Positions 17,565-27,135 of a stretch of DNA of 56,696 nt are shown here, piece after piece. The position numbers were made by a program, and so were the translations under genes. The stretch is from Wolbachia endosymbiont of Tyrophagus putrescentiae (GTDB lineage Bacteria; Pseudomonadota; Alphaproteobacteria; Rickettsiales; Anaplasmataceae), in the NCBI GenBank assembly GCA_030441635.1, contig JAUEMM010000001.1, forward strand, positions 183,467 through 240,162, given 5' to 3'. The notes under the pieces are model-generated. The model was not told where the DNA came from. It saw only the letters and a list, made by a program, of their open reading frames with translations, and searched no databases. Positions within the stretch are counted from its first letter, which is position 1. Every line of letters starts with the position of its first letter.

Positions 17565-18905
17565 TTAACACCTTTTAGAACTGTAATGAGAACTTATTGC
17601 ACCTGAAACCTCCTTTCTCAGGAGATATATTCCGATAGCATTTGGAATCAGAAGACACATAAACAAACTGTCACCTAAATAAGATATAAACCCTATGTCT
17701 CTTGACGTACAACTAACGTACACTGAAATTACTATTAAAACTTGAAGTAATACCAATATTTTCTTGTTACCTAACAAATACAATAAAGCAACTTCACAGT
17801 AATAACAATATGCGATTATCGTCGAAAATGCAAAGGAAAATATTATCAAAGGAAAGATCAACTTACTAAACATGGGTAAAAATGTTGAAAGTGCAGAGCT
17901 GATTAATGTAATGTCTCCTATATCACTATTAGTAGTATGCATACCGGTAATTACGATCACAATACCAGTTAAAGACGAAATAACTATTGTATCGATAAAC
18001 GGTGCAATCATTGCAACACACCCAACTTTAATTGGATCTACTTCCTTTACAGAAGAGTGTGCAATAGCAGCTGTTCCGGTACCCGCTTCATTAGCAAATA
18101 CAGATCTTCTTACCCCTGCTACAAGCCCACTTAATATTCCACCTTCTACTGCTGACTTGCTGAAAATATCTTGAAATATTATAGACAAAGCATTCAGTAA
18201 ATTACTCTTATTTACATAAATCAAATATATGCACATACCCAAATATAAGATAATCATGATAGGTGCTAAATTTGTTGTTATTAGAGCGATACGTTTTATT
18301 CCACCAAGAATAATAACTAGAACGAGAGCAGATATAAAAATGGATATATCATATTCAAAAATATTGTTTGAAAGCACGGCTATTTGATTCGCTTGAAATG
18401 GAATGCCACCAATAACCATGGCTATAATGAGCATAACAGCATAAGTAGATGCAAGAAACATGCCGGTTTTTGGTAACCCTATTTTTGCAAGTCCATACTG
18501 CATATAATAAAAAGCTCCTCCAGTTGTTCTTTCAGAACGATAAGTGAAAGCTAGCACCACTTCAGCAAACTTTATGGACATACCAAGCACTCCAGTTATA
18601 GCCATCCAAAAAATTGCACTGGGACCCCCTATAGTAATCGCTACAGCAACTCCTGATATTGTACCAAGTCCAACCGTTCCTGATATTACGGTTGCAAATG
18701 CTTGTATATGTGTGATTATGCCTTTATTATTTTGATCGCACTTGCTGCTAAATAGTGACATTATTCCATATTTAAACAACCTAAAGTTAACAAATTTGAA
18801 TTTCACTGTACAAAACACACCGGCAATAATAACCCAGAGAATTATGAACGGAATACCGAATATCTTTATATAAAGTAAAGAATTTAATAAATTTGTTATA
18901 AACAT
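17565..18905 (-). CDS. AGCS family sodium/alanine symporter (copy 2)
   Basis: The 446-residue paralog of the downstream symporter. It has the same family motifs (THIQAFATVISGTVGLGTIS, TIGGPSAIFWMAITGVLGMS, VRRSVFANEAGTGTAAIAHS) but is clearly diverged over most of its length, so the duplication is old. Unlike copy 1 it has no N-terminal signal-like extension. It is the first gene of the AGCS-AGCS-plsY run. Substrate differences between the two cannot be read from sequence. Confidence 0.92.
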   Translation of the reverse strand: MFITNLLNSLLYIKIFGIPFIILWVIIAGVFCTVKFKFVNFRLFKYGIMSLFSSKCDQNNKGIITHIQAFATVISGTVGLGTISGVAVAITIGGPSAIFWMAITGVLGMSIKFAEVVLAFTYRSERTTGGAFYYMQYGLAKIGLPKTGMFLASTYAVMLIIAMVIGGIPFQANQIAVLSNNIFEYDISIFISALVLVIILGGIKRIALITTNLAPIMIILYLGMCIYLIYVNKSNLLNALSIIFQDIFSKSAVEGGILSGLVAGVRRSVFANEAGTGTAAIAHSSVKEVDPIKVGCVAMIAPFIDTIVISSLTGIVIVITGMHTTNSDIGDITLISSALSTFLPMFSKLIFPLIIFSFAFSTIIAYCYYCEVALLYLLGNKKILVLLQVLIVISVYVSCTSRDIGFISYLGDSLFMCLLIPNAIGIYLLRKEVSGAISSHYSSKRC

Positions 18906-19019
18906 AGTAGATAGTAATAAGCGATTAATAAATAAAGATCACCGAAAAACATAATACAAGAAAAAACGATTGAAAACAAATTCCTCAGAGATATTCGTTG
19001 TTTGATACGAAGTCTTGTT

Positions 19020-22000
19020 TTAACCAAGACTCCGACCTTGACTTCGACTTTCACCCCATCCCATGACTAAAGATTCTAGTGAATTAAGAGCAGTAGATGG
19101 TTTCTTTACGCTAGTCACTTCTATGAGTCCATTTGCTAAATTTCCAGATCTAGTAAAAAAGCCTTGCTCAATAGCTTCAGCAATTTTCAACTTTCCTAAC
19201 AGACAATTACTACCTATTTTTTCGTTTTTATTTTTCAATTCTTGTAATATCTCTTTATTGCCTGTTACCTCCACTTTGATTTTTGTTGTATCTTGTGAAT
19301 CAGGGTATAATCTTACTTCTACTTTTCCTGCGCTTGTCGGGAAGGTTAACATTATATCACTATCGTCTGAAAGATCAGTGTAGTTTCTCATTCCATTTAT
19401 AACATTAAATTCTACTTCGCTTTTACCAATTTTTATTATGTTAGTACCGCATTCTATTTCACCTTGATGCAGTCCTAGATCTTTTGATCTATCAATAATC
19501 TTTGCAACATCAATAACACTATCTTTTGAATACTCTAAAAAGAAAGTAGTATTATCTATATCCAGTTGCTCAAGTTTACCTTGGCAAGCTGCATCGTTAG
19601 CAGATTCCTGCAGTGCTTTCTTTCGCTGCGAAAATTCTGCTTCTGCGCTTTGTTTATTTTTACTGTGATCACTATAGACTGCATTCAATTCTTTATCAAT
19701 TTCTGCATCAACGGTAACTCCTCTTGATATTAATTGACATAAAATCCTACTTGTGATTTCACAATTTTCTCTCCTTAGGCCATCAAATTGCTGTATTCTA
19801 TCTATGACATAACTTGTAAAACAATATTCCTTATTTTGATTGTAATTTATTCTCACTCCTGCATTTAAAGCCTGATATACAACTTTTTCTAATGCTTTCA
19901 TACTCTGAGTTTCAGATATCCTTTTTATGAATATGTTTGGTACTGGTTGCTCACCTGACGTTAGTTTTTCCACCTTTGAGCTTTTTTGGGATTTGATTTC
20001 TTCTTGGGTTGTAGGGCTCCACTCTTCTATTTTTATATCATCCCATTTTTTTGGCCAAGGAATAGGAGAGTCCCAAGTACCCATATTAAACTCACTAGGC
20101 TCTGTGGATACAGTTTTAGAAAGATCAGGATCAGAGTAAAGAGTGGGTAGTTGAAGCACAGGAAGCTCATTTATGTAAGATCCTAGCTCACCATGAACAC
20201 TGATATTAGTAGTACTTGATTCTTCATCTGTTATAAGTGAAGTCAGTAATGGTTTTGCATTTCTGCTGATCATTACACTTTTCATTATTTCCGCAACCTT
20301 TTCATTATTGTTGGCTATACACAAAGTAGATTTTTCTGGTATTGGCGAAAACATTGCTAATGTTTCTATAATTTTTTCACTTTTTTGTTGCTCCTCTTTT
20401 GTGCATTCTGCACTGCACGCTCTCTTAATAGCAATTTGTAGTGGAGTCCAACCTTTTCTATCTGCAATATCTGGTTTTACTCCTACTGATAAGAGGGTTA
20501 TTACTGCATCACTATGATTGTTATCTGCTGCTATTAACATGGGTGATGCTCCCTTATTCTCATCATTATTTTTAACATTTATTACACTACTTGCATTCTT
20601 GTTACCATTGTCAATAGTAATAACATTTGTCTCTGCGACCTCTATTTCTGATTTTGTAAACCTATCACATTGCATGTTTAGATCTGCTCTATTTTGTATG
20701 AAAAAATCTATCGTGCTAACATCTCCATATTTTGCTGCAATATGAATTGGTGCTACTCCGTTTTTGTTCTTAGCATTAATATCTATTCCATGTTCAACCA
20801 AAAAACTCAATACTTCTTCACCACATCCCCATTTAACTGCTTGATGCAAAAGCGTATTTCCTTCGTTATCCCTAATATTTTTACAGAGTTCTTTGGCTTG
20901 ATCATAGTCTATCTTTTTAGCTGTAACTCCATCTTCATCTATTTTCACTTTTTGCGAGAAAAGTAATTTTAGCATTTCAAGATTTTTATTTTTAAGTGCA
21001 TAGTGGAATATTGTAAAACCATTTTTGTCCACAATGTCTACTTTAGCTCCTTTTTCTAATAGTGTTTTCACTAATTCATAACGATTATCCTGGACTGCAA
21101 AAAACAGAGGGGTGTTGTTATTTTCATTTTTTACGTTGATACTGATTCCTGCAGCTATAAGTGCATTGACATTTTTAATGGTAGTATCTTCACTGTAATC
21201 CGCATTGTTACTAAAGAGGTCATAGTCTGGATATCGCATATCATACTTTCTAGTACTGAGATTCTCTCCGCAGCACGTATTACATACGGCATAATGCAGG
21301 GCGCTATTACCTTCTTTATCCTTGCGTTTGATATTAGCTCCTTTCTTTATTACTAATTTTAGTATTTCTGTATTGCTTAACCATGCAGAAAGTAATAGTG
21401 AAGTTTGCCCTAAATTATTAGGGACATTTACGTCGATATCTTTTGCTTCAAGAATCAGCTCCGCAACCTCTTGGTCTTTATCCTGCAAAAAAGCAAGATT
21501 TAACGCTGTCTCTCCATCACTATTTTGCATGTTAAGCATTTTTTGCTTTGTTTCATTTATTAGTAACTCTATTTGGCCTTTATAGCCATAGTGAGCAGCA
21601 TAGTGCAATGGTGTATTGCCTTGATCATCTTGAATATCAACTCTTGCATTCTTTTCTAAAAAGACTTTTAAAACTTCATAACTTCCTGGATTAGAGGCAC
21701 AATAATGCACAGGTGTTAATCCATCTTTATCCTGGATATTAGGATCTGCACCTGCATCTATAAGCAAGCCTATAGCGTCAATATACATCTCTTCAGCATT
21801 ATGTAATATTGTTGATTTGAATTCTTTATCTCTAAGGTTAAGAATAATTTTGAGATCTTCGTTATCTTTGTGCTTATCCAAAAATTCTTTTAACTCTTTA
21901 ATACCTTCACGGTTCACTTCATGCTCTGACTCAAACCGACAGTTCATTACACTCGGTTTGACGCCTTCAAGTAGCTTCAGTAATTCTCTATTTAATTCCA

Positions 22001-22082
22001 CTTGATTATTAGTAATCGTAGAGTTTTTCTTCTGTTGTGTATTATTCGGTAAGATTGTATTCAAAAAGTTTACCTCACTCAT
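19020..22082 (-). CDS. Large ankyrin-repeat protein
   Basis: The 1020-residue protein has about ten or eleven ankyrin repeats between residues 55 and 590, e.g. DKDGLTPVHYCASNPGSYEV, DDQGNTPLHYAAHYGYKGQI and NKNGVAPIHIAAKYGDVSTI, with insertions between some of them (one near a CNTCCGENL segment, one near residues 480-515). The C-terminal third has no ankyrin repeats; residues about 850-1000 form a beta-rich module that matches residues 195-335 of the protein at 24-1760. There is no signal peptide. A strong GGAGG precedes the ATG at 22082. Role is probably host interaction through protein binding, with target unknown. Confidence 0.9.
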   Translation of the reverse strand: MSEVNFLNTILPNNTQQKKNSTITNNQVELNRELLKLLEGVKPSVMNCRFESEHEVNREGIKELKEFLDKHKDNEDLKIILNLRDKEFKSTILHNAEEMYIDAIGLLIDAGADPNIQDKDGLTPVHYCASNPGSYEVLKVFLEKNARVDIQDDQGNTPLHYAAHYGYKGQIELLINETKQKMLNMQNSDGETALNLAFLQDKDQEVAELILEAKDIDVNVPNNLGQTSLLLSAWLSNTEILKLVIKKGANIKRKDKEGNSALHYAVCNTCCGENLSTRKYDMRYPDYDLFSNNADYSEDTTIKNVNALIAAGISINVKNENNNTPLFFAVQDNRYELVKTLLEKGAKVDIVDKNGFTIFHYALKNKNLEMLKLLFSQKVKIDEDGVTAKKIDYDQAKELCKNIRDNEGNTLLHQAVKWGCGEEVLSFLVEHGIDINAKNKNGVAPIHIAAKYGDVSTIDFFIQNRADLNMQCDRFTKSEIEVAETNVITIDNGNKNASSVINVKNNDENKGASPMLIAADNNHSDAVITLLSVGVKPDIADRKGWTPLQIAIKRACSAECTKEEQQKSEKIIETLAMFSPIPEKSTLCIANNNEKVAEIMKSVMISRNAKPLLTSLITDEESSTTNISVHGELGSYINELPVLQLPTLYSDPDLSKTVSTEPSEFNMGTWDSPIPWPKKWDDIKIEEWSPTTQEEIKSQKSSKVEKLTSGEQPVPNIFIKRISETQSMKALEKVVYQALNAGVRINYNQNKEYCFTSYVIDRIQQFDGLRRENCEITSRILCQLISRGVTVDAEIDKELNAVYSDHSKNKQSAEAEFSQRKKALQESANDAACQGKLEQLDIDNTTFFLEYSKDSVIDVAKIIDRSKDLGLHQGEIECGTNIIKIGKSEVEFNVINGMRNYTDLSDDSDIMLTFPTSAGKVEVRLYPDSQDTTKIKVEVTGNKEILQELKNKNEKIGSNCLLGKLKIAEAIEQGFFTRSGNLANGLIEVTSVKKPSTALNSLESLVMGWGESRSQGRSLG

Positions 22083-22410
22083 ATACCCTCCGTTGTTGTT
22101 ACTAGTCTTAGTTATACTAATACGGCTACAAAAATTTTATTAATGATATTGTATCTTGAGATTCAGAGAATGATAGGATTGGTAAACTAAGAGACTGTTT
22201 ATTGTGGAAGATTAATGTACTACAGTGCTAAGAACAATATAAAACAACTCCGGTTGCAAACGAAGAAAGTATTAGAAATACAGGGCTTTTTTGGCTGCAT
22301 AAAGCAGGAAATCAATGCTGAAAAATATGTACCAGAAAATTTATTGGGGCAATCGGTTTCTACTATCCGTATGCTATTACTTTTTGTCGTCTACCAGAAT
22401 ATCTTGATTA
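22083..22410. other. Intergenic region of about 330 bases with possible gene debris
   Basis: The ankyrin gene is transcribed leftward out of this region and the permease pseudogene runs leftward into it. A plus-strand frame of 71 codons (22215-22430) and a second overlapping frame ending IGFYYPYAITFCRLPEYLDY near 22412 suggest a frameshifted fragment, but neither is recognisable. The first 130 bases next to the ankyrin gene should carry its promoter; I cannot pick out a convincing one. Confidence 0.4.
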
Positions 22411-24000
22411 TTAACTTTTATCTAACTTAAACAACACTATCGTAGAAATTAAGCCTATAGCAACTATAATTAGCGAAAATGGTGCAGCTTCTCTATAACG
22501 TTCATCACTTACAAGCTCGTATATCCTAGTTGAAATGGTTTCAAAGTTGAAAGGCCTGATGATGAGCGTTGCTGTGAGTTCTTTTATGGTATCCATAAAG
22601 ACTAATAAAAAACCTGACAATATACTTTTTCTAATTAATGGGATGTGAATATTCATACAAGTTGAAATGGGGCCATGGCCCATGGTGTATGCAGTCCATT
22701 CAACTTCTCTTGGCACCTTATTAAGTCCAGACTCCACTGCTTTAAATGATATAGCAAAAAAACGGAATAAGTATGCGTAGATTAACGCACCAACAGTACC
22801 AACTAAACTGATTTCTGTAATATATTGGGTGATTATAGATGATACTTTACTCAAAAATATTATTATACTGATTGCAATAATCGCATTTGGCACTGCATAA
22901 CCCATTGAGGTGAAGCGTGCTATATAGCTTACTATTTTATTTCTCCGTGCTGCACATCCAATTGCTATTGCGATGCCAATTGAGAGCAGGGCAGTGAAGA
23001 ATGATAAACTAATACTGTTCACCATTATTTCATAAAATCGTGCATCGTATATGAAAAACCCTTTTTCTATGCTCCAGTATATTAATGGTATAATTGGTAA
23101 AATAAAGCCTATTAATATCGGCAGTATACACATGATATATGTGAAAATTAATGGCAAAATACCGACTATATTCCGTTTGCTATGGTAATCTGAATTCATA
23201 TTTATAGATGAATATGAAATTCCCTTTTTTTGTAGACCTTTTTCAATCACTATTAATACTGCAATAAAGACTAGCTCAGCAATAGCGAGAATAGTGGCGG
23301 AGTATTTATCATCTAGTAAAAACCAAGTACGATATATTCCGATAGTGAAGGTATCGATAGCAAGAAACTGCGGTGTACCAAAATCTGTAATAACTTCCAT
23401 TAACACCAAAGATAATCCTGCTATTATAGATGGACGTATAGATGGTATAACGACACAAAACAAACTACGTAATGAGGAGAAACCAAGCGTTGAAGCAATG
23501 GTAACTGAGTTGCTAATATTTTTAAGACTTGAGCGAACTAACATGTAAACGTATGGGTATAGACTAAACCCTATGACCAACATTCCACCACCTAGAGATT
23601 TTATTTCTGGAAACCAATAGTCATTCTTATTCCAGTGAAAAATTTCTCTTTATAAGCTCTGTACTGGACCTGAAAATTCAAGTGTATTTACATATGCAAA
23701 CGACACTATATATCCGGGTATTGATATCGGGAAAAACAAAGCAACCTCAAGAATTTTACTCCCAGGAAATGAGAAAAATGTAGTAAGCCAAGCTGGAATT
23801 AGTCCAAACACGAAAGCCACGCTGCCGACCCCTATCATTAAAATCAAAGTGTTGAGTATATATTCAGGAAAAAGTGCACTAACCACCCATTCAGAATTTG
23901 CTGAATTGGTTAACAGAATTGATACTAATGATAGTATCGGAGAAACAAATGATATACTTACTAAAAGTAAGAATATACTTTTGAACATTCTTAAAAACAT
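22411..24000 (-). pseudogene. fbpB: Iron(III) ABC transporter permease, FbpB type, interrupted by a stop
   Basis: Two minus-strand pieces in the same frame encode a binding-protein-dependent permease with two homologous membrane halves. The first (24000-23650) runs from MFLRMFKSIFLLLVSISF to EFSGPVQSL and ends in TAA at 23652-23650. Without any frame change the reading continues REIFHWNKNDYWFPEIKSLG and on to 22411, covering both EAA loops (around ASTLGFSSLRSLFCVVIPSI and AYTMGHGPISTCMNIHIPLI). Ignoring the stop, the 529-codon length fits full-size FbpB-type permeases. One nonsense change, TTA to TAA for instance, explains everything. The second half could in principle be expressed alone from its own ATG. 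Binding protein and ATPase genes are not in the window. Confidence 0.85.
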
Positions 24001-24098
24001 TAATTAGATTTATAGCTGCTATAAAAATGTTATATGCAAATTCCTAAGATATCCAGCAATTAAAGTTTGTGCGCCTGCAGAAAAGATGCAGAGTTTTA

Positions 24099-24986
24099 CT
24101 ATAATAAGTCCGCTACATCCACTCCTTTTTGCAAGCAAGCGGCGATAACAGTGTTAATCATAAGAAAGGCTATAGTCATTGGCCCAACGCCTCCTGGCAC
24201 TGGAGTAATAGCTCTGACTTTTTCCTTCACTTTTTCAAAGTCCACATCTCCCACTAATTTGTTCTTTCCTTCTAGACTATTTATGCCAACATCAATCACT
24301 ATTGCACCGTCTTTTATCCAATCTGCCTGTATAAAATTTGGTCTCCCTACTGCTGCAACTACTATATCCGCTCTAGAAGAATAATCCGGCAAATTTTGAC
24401 TTTTTGAATGCAGGAGAGTAACTGTACAATTTTCTTGCAACAATAAATGAAACATTGGCTTGCCAACAATATTTGATCTACCTATTACAACTGCATTTTT
24501 ACCAGAAAGATTTCTTTCTACTGACTTAATCAAATGCAGAGCTCCGCAAGGAGTGCAGGGCGCAAGACAGTTTTTTTCACCTTTTACTAACTTGCCAACA
24601 TTTTCATTATGAAAACCATCAACATCTTTTTCTGCACTTACTGCATTAATAACTCTGCTAGCATTTATGTGGTCTGGCAGTGGTAACTGGACTAAAATTC
24701 CGTTTACAGATTCATCTTCATTCAGTTCATTAATTTTTTTGATTAGCTCGCTTTCCGATATATCACCAGAGAGAAAAATAGTCTCAGAATTTATACCTAT
24801 AGATTCTGCCTTTCTCTGTTTGTTGCGGACATATACTTCACTTGCAGGATTATTCCCAACCAGTATAACTTTTAAACAAGGAAAAACATTGTGATCTCTT
24901 TTCAAACTGTCAATTTTTTGTAATAGCTTCTCACACAAATTGTTTGCTATCTTTTTACCGTCTATAATAATCATATTCCTTGCCAT
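24099..24986 (-). CDS. folD: Methylenetetrahydrofolate dehydrogenase/cyclohydrolase FolD
   Basis: FolD interconverts 5,10-methylene-, methenyl- and 10-formyl-tetrahydrofolate. The 295-residue protein has the substrate motif [14 protein letters not shown] with its catalytic Lys, the [10 protein letters not shown] segment, AEKDVDGFH, the Rossmann GRSNIVGKP and the C-terminal [13 protein letters not shown]. The ATG at 24986 overlaps ubiX by 16 bases; an ATG at 24974 gives a shorter N-terminus and is equally plausible. It is the last gene of the gapR-ubiX-folD run. Confidence 0.95.
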   Translation of the reverse strand: MARNMIIIDGKKIANNLCEKLLQKIDSLKRDHNVFPCLKVILVGNNPASEVYVRNKQRKAESIGINSETIFLSGDISESELIKKINELNEDESVNGILVQLPLPDHINASRVINAVSAEKDVDGFHNENVGKLVKGEKNCLAPCTPCGALHLIKSVERNLSGKNAVVIGRSNIVGKPMFHLLLQENCTVTLLHSKSQNLPDYSSRADIVVAAVGRPNFIQADWIKDGAIVIDVGINSLEGKNKLVGDVDFEKVKEKVRAITPVPGGVGPMTIAFLMINTVIAACLQKGVDVADLL

Positions 24987-25534
24987 TCCTTAAAATCGGA
25001 AACCTTGATATTAAATAAGTTCAATATTTTACCTACAGAATGATTGATAATGTCATCTAGTGAACTTGGATTGATATAAAACGCAGGTGCTGGCGGAGCA
25101 ATTATTGCCCCCATTTCCGTCAATTTTAGCATATTACGTAAGTGTCCCAGGTGCAGGGGAGACTCACGCACCATCAGGATTAATTTTCTTCTCTCCTTCA
25201 GAGTCACATCTGCTGCTCTAGTTAATAGGTTAGAAGTTACACCAGATGCAATTTCTGACATTGTTTTCATAGAGCATGGAGCTATTACCATACCTAAAGT
25301 TTCAAATGAACCACTTGCTATCTTTTCTCCTATTTTTTCCTCAGAATAATAAAAGTCTGCAAGTGAAACAATATCTTCAAATTTCTTAGAAATTTCATGT
25401 GCTAAAGTTACTCTTCCAGCATTACTGACCACTAAATGGGTCTCACAATTACTTTCCTTTAAGGCTTCCAAGATACGCACACCGTATATGGAACCTGAAG
25501 CTCCACTTATCCCGATTATGATCCTGTTACTCAC
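24971..25534 (-). CDS. ubiX: Flavin prenyltransferase UbiX
   Basis: UbiX makes the prenylated FMN cofactor used by the UbiD decarboxylase in ubiquinone synthesis. The 187-residue protein shows the N-terminal FMN-binding [32 protein letters not shown] and the [13 protein letters not shown] motif with [10 protein letters not shown]. Overlaps with gapR upstream (8 bases) and folD downstream (16 bases) indicate a tight operon. ubiA lies in the same minus-strand region at 29866. Confidence 0.95.
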   Translation of the reverse strand: MSNRIIIGISGASGSIYGVRILEALKESNCETHLVVSNAGRVTLAHEISKKFEDIVSLADFYYSEEKIGEKIASGSFETLGMVIAPCSMKTMSEIASGVTSNLLTRAADVTLKERRKLILMVRESPLHLGHLRNMLKLTEMGAIIAPPAPAFYINPSSLDDIINHSVGKILNLFNIKVSDFKEWQGI

Positions 25535-25793
25535 TCAGCTCTTCTTCATTACTCATTCCTAGTGCACGCTTATAAACGTCAAGCAGTGCTTCTTGCTCTT
25601 CTCTGTCGTCATCATCCATCTTTCTTAATTTGATTATTTGCTTCATTACTTTTGTGTCAAAACCCTCATCAGCTGCTTTAGCATACACATCACGTATGTG
25701 ATCTTGCACGTCTTTTTTCTCCTGTTCAAGTTTTTCAATTCTCTCTATATAATTCTTCAACTCATCAGCGGTCACTCTTATTGTGTCTTCCAT
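25527..25793 (-). CDS. gapR: GapR-like nucleoid-associated protein (DUF2312)
   Basis: The 88-residue helical protein matches the alphaproteobacterial DUF2312/GapR family: an N-terminal coiled coil (ADELKNYIERIEKLEQEKKD), AADEGFDTKVMKQIIKLRKM and an acidic tail. In Caulobacter GapR clamps overtwisted DNA ahead of forks and polymerases. It overlaps ubiX by 8 bases and follows the CNNM/CorC gene by 12 bases. Cell-cycle context fits the presence of PleD elsewhere in the window. Confidence 0.92.
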   Translation of the reverse strand: MEDTIRVTADELKNYIERIEKLEQEKKDVQDHIRDVYAKAADEGFDTKVMKQIIKLRKMDDDDREEQEALLDVYKRALGMSNEEELSE

Positions 25794-25805
25794 AGAATTC
25801 CATGA

Positions 25806-27077
25806 CTAATTATTATTAGTATTGCCAATTTTTACCCGCACTTCAATAGTAGTGATAGTGTTTTTGTCTTTTCTTAAAATCTTAAAGAAAAACCCATGCA
25901 TGAAAAACTCCTCACCTTCATCTGGAATACGCTCTATACTATTAACGATCATTCCAGCTAAAGTTGTTGCCTCCTCACTTGGTAGATTCCAGTGTAACTG
26001 TCTGTTAATATCTCTGATTGTAGCTTCACCATCTATGTGATACACATCATCTGATATTTTTTTTATAAAGTTTTCTGTTACTAAATCGTGCTCGTCACAA
26101 ATATCTCCAACTATTTCTTCTAATATATCTTCAAGTGTAACAATTCCTTGCAATGTTCCATATTCATCAATAACGAGTGCAAAATGCTTTCTATTTTTAC
26201 GGAAATTAAGCAATTGAACACTCAGTAAAGTGCTTTCAGGGATAAACCAAGGTTTTGACATTACTTTAGTAATATCAACCTTATCATTTTTCTCACGCAA
26301 AGCATTTATCAAATCTTTCACATGAATAACGCCCACTATATTCTCTGGTTCGCCATCCCACAGCGGAATTCTACTGTGGCTGCTGGTTAAAATTTTCTTT
26401 ATTAGATCTTCTTTATTTTGATTTATATCGAGAGAAAACAAATTTTTTCTGTGGGTCATAATTTGTGATATTTCCGTTTCAGCTAAATCTAATATGCTAT
26501 TTAACATATCTAAATCCTGTTGCAACATAGTGCCCTCGCTACGATGCAAAGCTATCATGCTACGCATTGCATCCGCTGCAGATACTACTTCCTTATCTTT
26601 ATGTAACCCGCATAACTTGATAATAAAATTTACAATAAACTGTATACCTATCGTTAATGGCGACAAAATTTCAACGAAAAACAGCAGCAGATAAGATGAA
26701 GATAGGGCAACCTTTTCTGGACTTTGAATGGCATAAGTTTTTGGTAAAACTTCACAGAATAACAGCACACATAGCGTTATCACAACTGTCGATATTAAAA
26801 TCCCTTCATTGCCAAAAAATTTTATGAATATTGCCGTGGATAAAGCAGAACAAGTAATATTAATAATTGTGTTTCCCAGTAGTATGGTACCTATCGTCAA
26901 CTCTTTTTTGTTTAAAAGATGCTCTATCATTTTTGCCCGTTTATTGCCACTGAGCTTTAGTTTATTGATACTAGAACGGCTGATTGAAGTTAAGCTTATC
27001 TCTGCGCCTGAGAAAAAAAAGGATAAGATCAACAAAACAAGAATTATGATTAATAGTGTAAAAAGTGACCAATCCAT
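25806..27077 (-). CDS. CNNM/CorC family membrane protein with CBS pair
   Basis: The 423-residue protein has an N-terminal DUF21/CNNM membrane domain with three or four helices (from FTLLIIILVLLILSFFFSGA to about residue 150), a CBS pair around residues 195-320 (motifs IMTHRKNLFSLD, RIPLWDGEPENIVGVIHVKD, HFALVIDEYGTLQGIVTLED) and a C-terminal CorC_HlyC domain ending ITTIEVRVKIG. Members act in magnesium or cobalt transport or efflux and were once called hemolysins. A cytolytic role is not supported. It precedes gapR on the same strand. Confidence 0.9.
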   Translation of the reverse strand: MDWSLFTLLIIILVLLILSFFFSGAEISLTSISRSSINKLKLSGNKRAKMIEHLLNKKELTIGTILLGNTIINITCSALSTAIFIKFFGNEGILISTVVITLCVLLFCEVLPKTYAIQSPEKVALSSSYLLLFFVEILSPLTIGIQFIVNFIIKLCGLHKDKEVVSAADAMRSMIALHRSEGTMLQQDLDMLNSILDLAETEISQIMTHRKNLFSLDINQNKEDLIKKILTSSHSRIPLWDGEPENIVGVIHVKDLINALREKNDKVDITKVMSKPWFIPESTLLSVQLLNFRKNRKHFALVIDEYGTLQGIVTLEDILEEIVGDICDEHDLVTENFIKKISDDVYHIDGEATIRDINRQLHWNLPSEEATTLAGMIVNSIERIPDEGEEFFMHGFFFKILRKDKNTITTIEVRVKIGNTNNN

Positions 27078-27135
27078 TAATGAATATTATTTACTATACA
27101 AATAACTTGAAGATGTGCTGTCTCTTGAAAATGTA

